Shown here in pieces: positions 1-8,578 of a stretch of 64,000 bases of DNA (its first letter is position 1; every line of letters starts with the position of its first letter). Location of the stretch: NCBI RefSeq assembly GCF_022399565.1, contig NZ_JAJTUT010000001.1, forward strand, positions 1,167,336 through 1,231,335, written 5' to 3'. The stretch comes from Flavobacterium algicola (lineage in GTDB: Bacteria; Bacteroidota; Bacteroidia; Flavobacteriales; Flavobacteriaceae). The notes under the pieces were generated by a model. It was not told the origin of the DNA. It did no database searches and saw nothing but the letters and a program-made list of their open reading frames with translations. Made by a program: the position numbers and the translations under genes.

Positions 1-159
1 TTAAAATCAGATATTTTACCTGTGCTCGAGATTGGCGGAACTGCGATACATATCCCTTTCCATACTACTTGGGCTCATGAGCGAATAAATCACAAAGTTG
101 AACACCAAAACTTCAAAAGTGTCGAAAAGATAGCAGAAACGCTGCAAATAATAAAGTAA
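1..159 (+). CDS. HAD-family hydrolase, C-terminal fragment
   Basis: The window opens inside a reading frame that ends with TAA at 157-159 and gives 52 residues. It contains the motif GGTAIHIPFHTTWAHE, which resembles the C-terminal part of HAD-superfamily hydrolases (YjjG-like) of Bacteroidota, where a glycine-rich stretch is followed by IP(F/Y)xTTWxHE. The catalytic aspartates lie outside the window, so neither substrate nor activity can be judged. The product would be a cytoplasmic phosphatase-like enzyme. The assignment rests on a short tail and is moderate. Confidence 0.6.
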   Translation, partial: LKSDILPVLEIGGTAIHIPFHTTWAHERINHKVEHQNFKSVEKIAETLQIIK

Positions 160-411
160 AAAAGGATTTTTAAAAGATTAAATCTTACAAATTAAGCTGT
201 TTTAACAGTGGAAAATTGTTAAAATTTACAAATTGGCCTAATTACATATTACGCATAAATTTAAGTTATATATTACAATAACAATAATAAAAGTAGTTAA
301 AATTTATCTGATTTATAATTATATCTCGAATAACCATTAAAATTAAATCAATCAATACCACCTGAAGGTATGATTTGAAACACAATAAGGTGAAGTGTTC
401 ACAAAAATTGT
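160..411. other. AT-rich intergenic leader before the OmpA-like gene
   Basis: This AT-rich stretch of about 250 bases separates the HAD fragment from the promoter of the OmpA-like gene. No open frame with coding character and no clear hairpin terminator is visible. An in-frame ATG at 375 is present, but it lies upstream of the predicted -7 box and is therefore unlikely to be used. Confidence 0.5.
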
Positions 412-419
412 TAATTTTG
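412..419 (+). promoter_or_regulatory. -7 promoter box for the OmpA-like gene
   Basis: TAATTTTG matches the Bacteroidota -7 consensus TAnnTTTG and lies 36 bases before the ATG at 456. No good -33 TTTG is seen at the usual spacing. Its position argues that translation begins at 456, because the longer in-frame start at 375 would lie outside the transcript. Confidence 0.5.
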
Positions 420-455
420 GAAAAAAATATTTACTTTTATAAAAAATTTAAAACA

Positions 456-1682
456 ATGAAAAAACTTATAATTACTTTAGTTTTTGCATCGGCTTTTACA
501 GCAGTAAATGCTCAAAGCGAAGCAAAAAAAGAAATTGAAACTGAAAAGTACAACAAATGGTCTATCGAAGCTTCAGGTGGAGTTAGCAAGCCATTAAACA
601 AACAAGGATCTGCATTCGGATTCGTAACACCATTTACAGTTGATCTAGGAGTTAGATACATGATCAACAATAAATTTGGTATTAAAGGAGATCTTGGATA
701 CAACGCTTTAAGCGAGAAAAGCGGAACACCAGATTTTGAATCAAGATACTACAGAGGAGATTTGCAAGCAGTTGCTAACTTAGGTAGAATTATGAGTTTT
801 GAAACTTGGACAAATACTATCGGATTATTAGGTCATGGTGGTGTTGGTCTTGGAATGGTAAGACAAGGTGATACTAAGGACTGGGTTGGAAACGGAATCT
901 TAGGATTGACTGCTCAAGTTAAATTGTCTGATCATTTTGCATTTACTCTTGATGGAAGTGCTATCTTGAATGTTAGACAAAACTTAAACTTTGATGCTTC
1001 TACAGGTGTTGGAAGACAATACGGTGGAATCCTTAATGGAACAGCTGGTATTACTTACTACATTGGTAAAAACACTAAACATGCAGACTGGATCGTTCTT
1101 GACGTTACTAATGGTTTAGAAGCTAGAGTTTCTGAATTAGAAGCAATGAACTTAGATACTGATAAAGATGGTGTAGTTGATTATTTAGATCTTGAGCCAA
1201 ACACAATGTCTGGAGTAATGGTTGACGGTAAAGGTCGTGCTATTGATGCAAACAATAATGGTATTCCTGACGAAATTGAAAAATATATCGATAGTAAATA
1301 CAAAACTGGAAACGGTTCTGGTATCAGCGATGACACTATCAAAGGTTTAGTTAATGGTGGATATGTTGGTGTATTCTTTGATTTTAACAAATCAACTCCA
1401 AACACAGAATCTACAGATGCTTTAGCTTATGTATTAACTTACTTAAGAAACAATCCTTCAGCTACAGTTGACATTATCGGTCATGCTGACGAAATTGGAA
1501 GTACATCTTACAACAATAACTTATCTTCTGCAAGAGCAAATAACGTTAAACAAACTTTATTGAAATCTAATGTTGCTGCTTCAAGATTAAATGTTGTTGC
1601 TGCAGGTGAAGATACTTCAGTAAATGTTAACTCTGATGCTGCTAGAAAACTAGTTAGAAGAGTTACTTTCTTTATCAAATAA
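456..1682 (+). CDS. OmpA-family outer membrane protein
   Basis: This 408-residue protein begins with a signal peptide (MKKLIITLVFASAFTAVNAQ). The first ~200 residues after it look like an outer membrane beta-barrel: alternating hydrophobic strands rich in Gly, Tyr and aromatics. A linker with calcium-binding, thrombospondin type 3-like acidic repeats (DTDKDGVVDYLD, DANNNGIPDE) leads into a C-terminal OmpA/MotB peptidoglycan-binding domain, recognisable by FDFNKSTPN, IGHADEIGS and LSSARANNVKQTL. The likely role is tethering outer membrane to peptidoglycan and cell-envelope stability. The ATG at 456 is chosen because it starts the signal peptide and follows a -7 box. A strong terminator follows. 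Such genes are usually highly expressed in flavobacteria. Confidence 0.9.
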   Translation: MKKLIITLVFASAFTAVNAQSEAKKEIETEKYNKWSIEASGGVSKPLNKQGSAFGFVTPFTVDLGVRYMINNKFGIKGDLGYNALSEKSGTPDFESRYYRGDLQAVANLGRIMSFETWTNTIGLLGHGGVGLGMVRQGDTKDWVGNGILGLTAQVKLSDHFAFTLDGSAILNVRQNLNFDASTGVGRQYGGILNGTAGITYYIGKNTKHADWIVLDVTNGLEARVSELEAMNLDTDKDGVVDYLDLEPNTMSGVMVDGKGRAIDANNNGIPDEIEKYIDSKYKTGNGSGISDDTIKGLVNGGYVGVFFDFNKSTPNTESTDALAYVLTYLRNNPSATVDIIGHADEIGSTSYNNNLSSARANNVKQTLLKSNVAASRLNVVAAGEDTSVNVNSDAARKLVRRVTFFIK

Positions 1683-1702
1683 TAATTTAGTTCTATAAAT
1701 AG

Positions 1703-1737
1703 AAGCTCCAAAGGGAAACCTTTGGAGCTTTTTTTTT
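1703..1737 (+). terminator. Rho-independent terminator of the OmpA-like gene
   Basis: A perfect 12-bp stem (AAGCTCCAAAGG / CCTTTGGAGCTT) around a GAAA tetraloop is followed by a run of T. It lies 20 bases after the stop codon. Confidence 0.9.
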
Positions 1738-1865
1738 GTAGCACGATGATAATCTGCGTAAACTTTACAGTCTAAACAATTGTTTAGAAATAAGTTTCAA
1801 GACTTATTATGTAGATATATGTTAGTAGTTATAAGTTACCTATAGTTTGATAATGAAGACTATAT

Positions 1866-1904
1866 AAAAAGCCAATCTAGTGACAAATGCTAGATTGGCT
1901 TTTT
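1866..1904. terminator. Bidirectional terminator downstream of ssb
   Basis: A perfect 15-bp inverted repeat (AAAAAGCCAATCTAG / CTAGATTGGCTTTTT) around a 9-base loop has a T tract on both strands. It lies just past the stop of the minus-strand ssb gene at 1928 and would also stop any read-through from the OmpA side. Confidence 0.85.
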
Positions 1905-1927
1905 TAGCTTATCGTAATGAAGTAATT

Positions 1928-2260
1928 CTATTTCCCCAATAATAACACTTCAGAGATTACCACCTCTGTAATGTAACGTTTCTCCCCATTTTTATCATCA
2001 TAAGATCGATGCGTCAATTTACCTTCGACTGCTATTTCTTTACCCTTGGTTACATATTTCTCTATAATTTCTGCCGTTTTACCCCAGGCTACTACTTTAT
2101 GCCATTGTGTTTCCTCTACCTTTTCTCCTTTTTCATTTTTGTAATGATCATTTGTAGCTATCGTAAAGTTTGCTAATTTTCTCCCTCCTTCAAATGTTTT
2201 GATTTCTGGGTCATTTCCTAAGTGTCCTACTAATTGTACTTTGTTTTTTAATGAATTCAT
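1928..2260 (-). CDS. ssb: Single-stranded DNA-binding protein (short form)
   Basis: This 110-residue protein is a single OB-fold of the bacterial SSB family. It shows MNSLKNKVQLVGHLGNDPE at the start, FTIATND, ETQWHKVVAWGKTAEI and KGKEIAVEGKLTHRSYDD. It would bind ssDNA in replication, recombination and repair. The frame is open further upstream, but MNSLKNK is the family's normal start, so 2260 is used. The protein ends right after the OB-fold (TEVVISEVLLLGK) and lacks both the flexible linker and the acidic DDDIPF-type tip that recruits partner proteins in classical SSB. It is therefore probably a secondary SSB and not the main replicative one. It stands alone, divergent from the GNAT-nitrilase gene. 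Confidence 0.9.
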   Translation of the reverse strand: MNSLKNKVQLVGHLGNDPEIKTFEGGRKLANFTIATNDHYKNEKGEKVEETQWHKVVAWGKTAEIIEKYVTKGKEIAVEGKLTHRSYDDKNGEKRYITEVVISEVLLLGK

Positions 2261-2387
2261 GGCGTATATATTTAAGGTTAAAATTATGATGATCTGTTCG
2301 TTCAAATCAACGGTACAAAGGTGCGACAGCTTCATTAATCTATTCGGTTAGCATTCAATTACTTTCGGTTGTAAATATTTGTAAACG

Positions 2388-2420
2388 TTTGTAAACGGAT
2401 ACGTATTTTTTGTATCTTAG
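2388..2420 (+). promoter_or_regulatory. Promoter of the GNAT-nitrilase gene
   Basis: TTTG at 2388-2391 is followed after 21 bases by TATCTTAG at 2413-2420, one mismatch from the TAnnTTTG -7 consensus. The ATG is 18 bases further on. Confidence 0.45.
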
Positions 2421-2438
2421 CATAAATCAAGAAAGTAT

Positions 2439-3968
2439 ATGCAAGCAGAAATTAATAAAGTTGAATTAAGAAATTTAAAAATAGAAGATTATAAAGAGTT
2501 GAAAAAGTCTATGATGGATTCCTATCCTGAAATGGCGGACAATTACTGGAATGAAACACAAATAAAAAAGTTATTAAAAATATTTCCAGAAGGTCAATTG
2601 GTTATTATCGTAGATGATGTTGTTGTCGGTTCTGCATTATCCCTTATCGTAAATGAGGATTTAGTCGATAAGAATCACAATTATGCGCAAATAACTGGAC
2701 AATATACTTTTTCGACTCATACCTACAAGGGTGCCGTTCTCTATGGTATCGATGTTTTTGTACACCCAAAATACCGCGGTTTGAGACTAGGCCGCAGAAT
2801 GTATGACGCTAGAAAAGAAATTTGCGAACAGTTCAACCTTAAATCAATAGTTTTTGCAGGAAGAATCCCGAATTACGGGAAGTACGCTCAAGATTTATCT
2901 CCTAAAGAATATATTGACAAAGTAAAAAGAAAAGAGATACACGACCCCGTACTTTCTTTTCAATTGAGTAATGAATTTCACGTTATGCGAATCATGAAAA
3001 ATTATTTGCAAGGAGATACAAAATCAAAAGAATTTGCTGTATTACTGGAGTGGAATAACATCTATTATGACGATAGTCCAAAAATAATAAATCAAAATAA
3101 GAGTGTAATTCGTCTGGGTTTAATTCAATGGCAGATGCGTCCTCTCAAAGATTTAGATGCATTATTTGAGCAATCTGAATTTTTTATCGATGCAGTATCC
3201 GGTTATGGAAGCGACTTTGCCGTTTTTCCGGAATTATTTATCGCTCCTTTGATGGCAGATTACAATCATTTATCAGAAGCTGATGCTATACGCGAATTGG
3301 CAAAATATGCCGAGCCAATAAAGAAACGTTTTCAAGAGCTAGCAATTGCTTACAATATCAACATTATTACAGGAAGTATGCCTCACCTAGTTGATGGCAC
3401 TTTGTATAATGCTGGTTTTCTATGTAAAAGAGATGGTACAAATGAAATGTACACCAAAATACACATTACACCTAATGAGGTATTTCACTGGGGTATAACA
3501 GGAGGAGATATAATTCAGACTTTCGACACGGACTGTGGTAAGATTGGAATTATAATTTGTTATGATGTAGAATTTCCAGAACTCTCCCGATTGATGGCAG
3601 ATGAAGGTATGAATATACTATTTGTTCCTTTCTTAACCGACACACAAAATGGCTATACACGTGTAAAACATTGTGCACAAGCGAGAGCCATTGAGAATGA
3701 ATGTTACGTAGCAATTGCAGGTTGCGTTGGTAATCTACCCAAAGTAAACAATATGGACATTCAATATGCACAAACAGCTGTATTTACACCATCTGATTTT
3801 GCTTTTCCAAGTAACGGGATTAAAGCAGAAACAACTCCTAATACAGAAATGACGTTAATAGTAGATGTTGATTTGGACCTTTTGAAAGAATTACACGAAC
3901 ATGGAAGTGTAAAAATATTAAAAGACCGCCGTCACGATTTATATAAGATAAAGAAAACTAAAAACTAA
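2439..3968 (+). CDS. Bifunctional GNAT acetyltransferase / carbon-nitrogen hydrolase
   Basis: This 509-residue fusion has two domains. Residues ~8-190 are a GNAT N-acetyltransferase with the acetyl-CoA loop HPKYRGLRLGRRMYDARKE. Residues ~225-505 are a nitrilase-superfamily amidohydrolase. The catalytic Glu-Lys-Cys triad is visible: E265 in VFPELF, K340 in YTKIHITPNE and C374 in IIICYDVEFPE. The second half would hydrolyse a carbon-nitrogen bond (amide, carbamoyl or nitrile); the first would acetylate an amine. The fused architecture is known across many bacteria but its physiological substrate is not established. The protein is probably cytoplasmic, since no signal peptide is present. The zinc-ribbon gene follows after 3 bases, so the two are probably cotranscribed. 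Confidence 0.88.
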   Translation: MQAEINKVELRNLKIEDYKELKKSMMDSYPEMADNYWNETQIKKLLKIFPEGQLVIIVDDVVVGSALSLIVNEDLVDKNHNYAQITGQYTFSTHTYKGAVLYGIDVFVHPKYRGLRLGRRMYDARKEICEQFNLKSIVFAGRIPNYGKYAQDLSPKEYIDKVKRKEIHDPVLSFQLSNEFHVMRIMKNYLQGDTKSKEFAVLLEWNNIYYDDSPKIINQNKSVIRLGLIQWQMRPLKDLDALFEQSEFFIDAVSGYGSDFAVFPELFIAPLMADYNHLSEADAIRELAKYAEPIKKRFQELAIAYNINIITGSMPHLVDGTLYNAGFLCKRDGTNEMYTKIHITPNEVFHWGITGGDIIQTFDTDCGKIGIIICYDVEFPELSRLMADEGMNILFVPFLTDTQNGYTRVKHCAQARAIENECYVAIAGCVGNLPKVNNMDIQYAQTAVFTPSDFAFPSNGIKAETTPNTEMTLIVDVDLDLLKELHEHGSVKILKDRRHDLYKIKKTKN

Positions 3969-3971
3969 ACT

Positions 3972-4319
3972 ATGAAAAATTGTTTAGAATGTGGTGAAAA
4001 AATCATTGGCCGAGAAGATAAAAAGTTCTGTAGTGATGGCTGTCGTAATGCTTATAACAATAAGATCAATAAGGATAGTAATAACTACATGCGTAATATT
4101 AATAACAAGTTACGAAAAAACTATCGTATTCTTTCGAGTTTAAATAAAGATGGAAAATCAAAAACAACGAAATCAAAATTATTGAGTTTGGGTTTTGACT
4201 TTGACTATTTCACTAATATTCTCAACACAAAAACAGGAAATACTTACTATTTTCTGTATGATCAAGGATACCTGCTCCTAGAAAATGATTTCTTTATGTT
4301 AGTCAAAAAAGACATTTAA
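3972..4319 (+). CDS. Small protein with N-terminal zinc ribbon
   Basis: This 115-residue protein begins with CLECGEKIIGREDKKFCSDGC: cysteines 4, 7, 20 and 24 form a CxxC...CxxxC zinc ribbon like those in DUF2116/MYM-type small proteins. A basic, asparagine- and lysine-rich helical segment follows (residues ~30-75). A C-terminal half of unknown fold contains FDFDYFTNILNTKTGNTYYFLYDQGYLLL. No catalytic motif is seen. The zinc ribbon and basic region could bind nucleic acid or a partner protein. It sits 3 bases after the GNAT-nitrilase gene and 15 before an M28 peptidase, so it is likely part of that operon. The function is unknown. Confidence 0.75.
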   Translation: MKNCLECGEKIIGREDKKFCSDGCRNAYNNKINKDSNNYMRNINNKLRKNYRILSSLNKDGKSKTTKSKLLSLGFDFDYFTNILNTKTGNTYYFLYDQGYLLLENDFFMLVKKDI

Positions 4320-4334
4320 TTCCACTACCCAATC

Positions 4335-6722
4335 ATGATAAAAAAGTTTAGCTCTTTGATTTCTGTTCTGATACTGTCTATTGTTTTAGGAATAATGTAT
4401 TATAGTATTATGCCACGTACAGGTTCTGAAACGAAAGTACCTTTGGTTGAATTCTCTTCTCAAAGAGCATTTAAGCAAGTACAAGCTATTTCTAAGCAAC
4501 CTCATTTTGTGGGTTCAGAAAATCATGAAATAGTTGCTCAGTATTTACAGCAGGAGCTTCAACAGCTAGGATTAAAAGTGAGTTTGCAAGAAGGCTATAC
4601 ATTGACAGATTGGGGGAATTTGGTCTATTCCAAAAATATAATAGCCCGTATTAAGGGAACTAATTCAAACAAAGCACTACTATTGCTTACACATTATGAT
4701 AGCGCGCCTCATTCGGCTTCATTTGGTGCTAGTGACGCAGGATCTGGTGTAGCAACAGTACTAGAAAGTTTACGTGCTTTTCTACATTCTAAAAAAGCAC
4801 ACAAAAATGACATCATATTACTATTCACAGACGCAGAAGAACTGGGATTAAACGGAGCAGCTTTGTTTGTAACCAAACACAGATGGGCAAAAGAAATAGG
4901 ACTAGCACTTAATTTTGAAGCTAGAGGTACATCTGGACCAAGTTATATGTTGATGGAGACTAATAAAGGAAATGCAGGTTTGGTAAATGAATTTGCCAAT
5001 GCAAATGTTCCTTTCCCAGTTTCCAACTCACTGATGTATAGTATTTATAAAATGCTTCCCAACGATACCGACTTAACAGTTTTTAGAAAACATGGAGAAA
5101 TTCAAGGTTTTAATTTTGCATTTATTGATGGTCATTATAATTACCATACTGCGCAAGATGACAGTCAGCACCTAGATATAAATAGTCTAGCGCACCAAGG
5201 TTCTTACTTATTGCCATTATTGCACTACTTTTCTAATGCTAATTTAAACGCTACAAATTCGCTTCAAGATGATGTCTATTTTAGCTTACCATTTAGTTTC
5301 ATACATTATCCATTTGATTGGGTGCAGCCCATGTTATTTGTAGCAATTGGCTTAACTATAATTCTGGTTTTCTTCGGAAAAGTAAAACACATCTTAAATT
5401 TCAGATCCCTACTTAGAGGATTCTTGCCTTTACTTGCTAGCTTACTTTTATCAAGTACTATTGCCTACTTTGGATGGAAAGCATTATTATCATTTTACCC
5501 ACAGTACAACGATTTACTCAATGGTTTTACATATAATGGCCATGACTATATCATTGCATTTGTATCATTAACATTGGCTATATGCATGTTATTTTATACA
5601 CTATTCTCAAACTCAAAAAGCACTGTCAGTAACTGGATTGCCCCATTAATACTCTGGATCATAATTAATGCCGGAATAGCATTTTATTTACAAGGTGCTG
5701 GATTTTTAATACTACCTGTATTTTTTGGACTTTTTGGTTTGTCCTACTACATTATAAGTCAGCAAAATAATCGCTGGCTGAATTTAATTATGTGTTTGCC
5801 GGCAGTACTAATCATTATCCCCTTTATTTATATGTTCCCCGTTGGACTGGGCCTTAAAATGCTAGTAGGCAGTAGCGTTTTGACTGTTTTACTATTTGGG
5901 CTTCTACTTCCTATCTTCGAATCGTTTTCAAGAAAGGGAATATGGTCGATATTATTTTTGATTATTTCGATCACGTTTTTTGTAAAAGCACACTTTCAAT
6001 CTGGCTATGAAAAAGGAATGGCAAAATCAAATAGCTTGATTTATCTCTATGATGTAGATGCCAAAAAAGCATCTTGGGTGACCTACGATAAAAACTTGGA
6101 CGACTGGACAAGAGGCTATTTGGGAAACAACCCCAAAGAAACACATTTACAAGATGAAATCCCTTTGTTTAGTAAGTACAACAGTATTTTCACCTATGCG
6201 ACAGAAACAGCAATTCGAAAAATACCAACTCCCAAAGTTCTATTTCTCAAAGATAGCTTGACAGATAATTTGCATTATTATAAAATTAAAATAAACCCTA
6301 GTCGTAAAGTGAATCGATATGATATCTATGCAGATGAAAAAATGGAGTTTTACAACTTTAAAGCCAATGGAGTTTCTCAATTAGAAGAGACAACAAACAA
6401 AATGAGTCGTAACGGAAAGAAAATTTTGAGTTATTATGTGGTAAACAATCAACCCCTTGAACTAGAATTCACAATAAATCGCTCAACCGTTTTTGATATG
6501 TGTCTTCTGGAAAGTTCATTCGATTTACTAAAAAATCCACTATTCGCCGTACAACCAAGAGCCGACTGGATGATGCCAACACCTTTCATTCTTAATGATG
6601 CCGTCTGCATCAAACAGATTATTAAACCAAGCCCAATTGCAATAGAAATACCAAGCACAAACGATGATTCTATAATCAATACTTCAAAAAAAAATCAAAT
6701 TATACAAACTAGCCAACCTTAA
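4335..6722 (+). CDS. Membrane-bound M28-family zinc peptidase
   Basis: This 795-residue protein has an N-terminal membrane anchor (residues ~5-25), a periplasmic M28 aminopeptidase-like domain (to ~320), roughly eight membrane helices (~330-560) and a soluble C-terminal domain. Candidate zinc ligands and catalytic residues are visible: H120 and D122 in THYDSAPHS, D134 in ASDAGSGVA, E168/E169 in DAEELGLNGA, a Glu in LNFEARGTSG and a His in HYNYHTAQDD. This matches M28 peptidases fused to a transmembrane region (Fxna/ERMP1-like architecture). It probably removes N-terminal residues from peptides at the periplasmic face. It follows the zinc-ribbon gene by 15 bases. Confidence 0.85.
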   Translation: MIKKFSSLISVLILSIVLGIMYYSIMPRTGSETKVPLVEFSSQRAFKQVQAISKQPHFVGSENHEIVAQYLQQELQQLGLKVSLQEGYTLTDWGNLVYSKNIIARIKGTNSNKALLLLTHYDSAPHSASFGASDAGSGVATVLESLRAFLHSKKAHKNDIILLFTDAEELGLNGAALFVTKHRWAKEIGLALNFEARGTSGPSYMLMETNKGNAGLVNEFANANVPFPVSNSLMYSIYKMLPNDTDLTVFRKHGEIQGFNFAFIDGHYNYHTAQDDSQHLDINSLAHQGSYLLPLLHYFSNANLNATNSLQDDVYFSLPFSFIHYPFDWVQPMLFVAIGLTIILVFFGKVKHILNFRSLLRGFLPLLASLLLSSTIAYFGWKALLSFYPQYNDLLNGFTYNGHDYIIAFVSLTLAICMLFYTLFSNSKSTVSNWIAPLILWIIINAGIAFYLQGAGFLILPVFFGLFGLSYYIISQQNNRWLNLIMCLPAVLIIIPFIYMFPVGLGLKMLVGSSVLTVLLFGLLLPIFESFSRKGIWSILFLIISITFFVKAHFQSGYEKGMAKSNSLIYLYDVDAKKASWVTYDKNLDDWTRGYLGNNPKETHLQDEIPLFSKYNSIFTYATETAIRKIPTPKVLFLKDSLTDNLHYYKIKINPSRKVNRYDIYADEKMEFYNFKANGVSQLEETTNKMSRNGKKILSYYVVNNQPLELEFTINRSTVFDMCLLESSFDLLKNPLFAVQPRADWMMPTPFILNDAVCIKQIIKPSPIAIEIPSTNDDSIINTSKKNQIIQTSQP

Positions 6723-6816
6723 AACAGTAAATTATATCTATTGCGACTTAATAAAATCTACAAGGTTTTTTAATACCAAAAGAAAGATGTACCTTTCCTA
6801 ATCAATTTTCCTGATT

Positions 6817-7446
6817 ATGAAAGACTTAAACAGCTTGAATAAAAAGTCAAAAGCCGCAATGGTTCTAATTTTTGTATCCATATTACTCTTATTGAGTAAT
6901 TATTTCATTGGGCAGAATTCGAAAAAAACAAATGAAAGTATTAAGGCGATTTACAACGATCGATTAATGGTTAGCCATTATATTTTTCAATATAATAATA
7001 CGATTCATAAAATTAAAAACACTGCTCTTCAAACTAACATTGACAACGACGTTAAGAGAAATGAAATCGCTCAACGCTTAGAGAATATAGCAATTTTAGA
7101 CAAGAAATATTTAGCTACAGTTTTAACTGCCGAAGAAAAACAGCACTTTAATACATTTCAAAACCAGTCAAAAATCTTAAAAAAATTAACGGATAATAAC
7201 CAGTGGGTACAATTAACAACAAGCATCAATCAAAGCCTGCATACTTTGACGCTTTTATCTCAGGTACAAATTGATGAGGGCAAAACGGAACTGACAACGG
7301 CCAACACTTTGCATAGTGGTAACCAAATATTTGCGCAGTTTGAAGTAGGATTACTTATCGTCCTCGCATGTCTATCTGTTTATTTACTAGTGCTAAAAAA
7401 AATGAAATTCAAAATCAAAATTCCAGAAGCACCGAGTATGAATTGA
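6817..7446 (+). CDS. Four-helix-bundle sensor-like membrane protein (MCP 4HB type) lacking an output domain
   Basis: This 209-residue protein has one membrane helix at residues ~14-31 (AAMVLIFVSILLLLSNYFIG) and another at ~172-192 (FEVGLLIVLACLSVYLLVL). Between them is about 140 residues of amphipathic helix. This is the architecture of the periplasmic four-helix-bundle ligand domain of methyl-accepting chemotaxis proteins. Only ~15 residues follow the second helix, so there is no HAMP, signalling, kinase or cyclase domain. It could act as a membrane sensor or scaffold through a partner. It lies 94 bases after the M28 gene with no terminator seen between. The function is unknown. Confidence 0.65.
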   Translation: MKDLNSLNKKSKAAMVLIFVSILLLLSNYFIGQNSKKTNESIKAIYNDRLMVSHYIFQYNNTIHKIKNTALQTNIDNDVKRNEIAQRLENIAILDKKYLATVLTAEEKQHFNTFQNQSKILKKLTDNNQWVQLTTSINQSLHTLTLLSQVQIDEGKTELTTANTLHSGNQIFAQFEVGLLIVLACLSVYLLVLKKMKFKIKIPEAPSMN

Positions 7447-7753
7447 TTTTATTAGGAGCTTAATCCTGCTATTCGCTTCAATCTTTTGCTTAAGAAAAAA
7501 AAGCAAAAGGATTTCCACTGCTATCAGGGCTAAATATTAGGTAAAGAAGATATTTCAATATTTCGACACATCCCTTCGATCATCAGATTAATACCAATTC
7601 TTAACAACTTTTCTTTTCATAAAACTTATTTTCAGTTAATCAATCTACCGAAATTGTATTTAAATAATCAGATCTTCAAAAATTTGGTGCCCACTTATTG
7701 CAACAGAACTTCAATTTAATTTACTTTTGTAAAAAACAAAAAGGCATTTACAA
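7447..7753. other. Intergenic stretch, 307 bases
   Basis: No coding frame is apparent. The only supported element is the promoter at 7698-7729 for the downstream oxidoreductase gene. No convincing terminator hairpin for the upstream gene was found. Confidence 0.5.
7698..7729 (+). promoter_or_regulatory. Promoter of the YeeZ-like oxidoreductase gene
   Basis: TTG at 7698-7700 and TACTTTTG at 7722-7729 (an exact TAnnTTTG -7 box) are separated by 21 bases. They lie 24 bases upstream of the ATG at 7754. Confidence 0.6.
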
Positions 7754-8578
7754 ATGGTACAAATAAGTATTTTGGGTTGCGGATGGCTAGGACTTCCTTT
7801 GGGAGAAAATTTAATGCAGAGTGGGTTTATTGTAAAAGGATCTACAACTACATCTGATAAAAAAGAAATATTAGAAACTAGCGGAATCCCCCACTACTCT
7901 ATTGCCTTAGACCCCGAAATAATACCAGATGAATTACCAAAATTCTTAGAAGGAAGCAGCATTTTGATAATTGCGATTCCACCAAAATTACGCGGAAAAA
8001 ACAAAGACTACTCAGATGCTAACAAGAATTCATTTGTAAAAAAAATAGCATCCATTCTACCAACTGTCGAAAAATCAACTGTTGACAAAATCATTTTTAT
8101 TAGTTCGACAGCCGTTTATGGCGAAGCTAATACAACTGTAACCGAGGCTTCAAAACCAATACCGGTAACTGAAAGTGGCAAACAGTTACTTGAAATCGAA
8201 GAGCTTTTATTAAATAATAAAGATCTTAAGACAACTATTATACGATTTGGCGGATTAATAGGACCCGATCGAAATCCTGCACGCTTTCTCGCGGGGAAAG
8301 AGAATGTTTCCAATCCTGACGGACCTGTTAATTTGATACACTTAGAAGATTGTATTGGTGTAATAAAGATGATAATTAATGATAATATCTGGAATGAACG
8401 CTTAAATGCTGTGGCACCAAATCACCCTACTAGAAAAACGTATTACACAGAAAAAGCATTGGAACAAAACCTCATCCCTCCTACTTTTGACGAAACTACA
8501 GAGTCTGTAGGAAAAACAATAGCTTCTGATAAGCTAATACAGCAGTACAACTATACTTTTACGCAACTTACTTTATAG
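7754..8578 (+). CDS. NAD(P)-dependent epimerase/dehydratase-like protein (YeeZ type)
   Basis: This 274-residue protein starts with a Rossmann dinucleotide-binding motif, ISILGCGWLGLPLG. It has the SDR-like strand FISSTAVYGE and the segment IIRFGGLIGPDRNP typical of extended, atypical SDR proteins such as E. coli YeeZ. The usual YxxxK dyad of active epimerases is not obvious, as in other YeeZ relatives. It is cytoplasmic. The stop overlaps the first base of the next gene's likely GTG start, so both are probably one transcript. The substrate is unknown. Confidence 0.8.
   Translation: MVQISILGCGWLGLPLGENLMQSGFIVKGSTTTSDKKEILETSGIPHYSIALDPEIIPDELPKFLEGSSILIIAIPPKLRGKNKDYSDANKNSFVKKIASILPTVEKSTVDKIIFISSTAVYGEANTTVTEASKPIPVTESGKQLLEIEELLLNNKDLKTTIIRFGGLIGPDRNPARFLAGKENVSNPDGPVNLIHLEDCIGVIKMIINDNIWNERLNAVAPNHPTRKTYYTEKALEQNLIPPTFDETTESVGKTIASDKLIQQYNYTFTQLTL

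Noticed and set aside
375..455. N-terminal extension of the OmpA-like protein from an in-frame ATG at 375
   Set aside because: It precedes the predicted -7 box (412-419) and would bury the signal peptide behind 27 residues.
2261..2335. N-terminal extension of SSB
   Set aside because: The OB-fold family normally starts at MNSLKNK; the extra 25 residues are not SSB-like.
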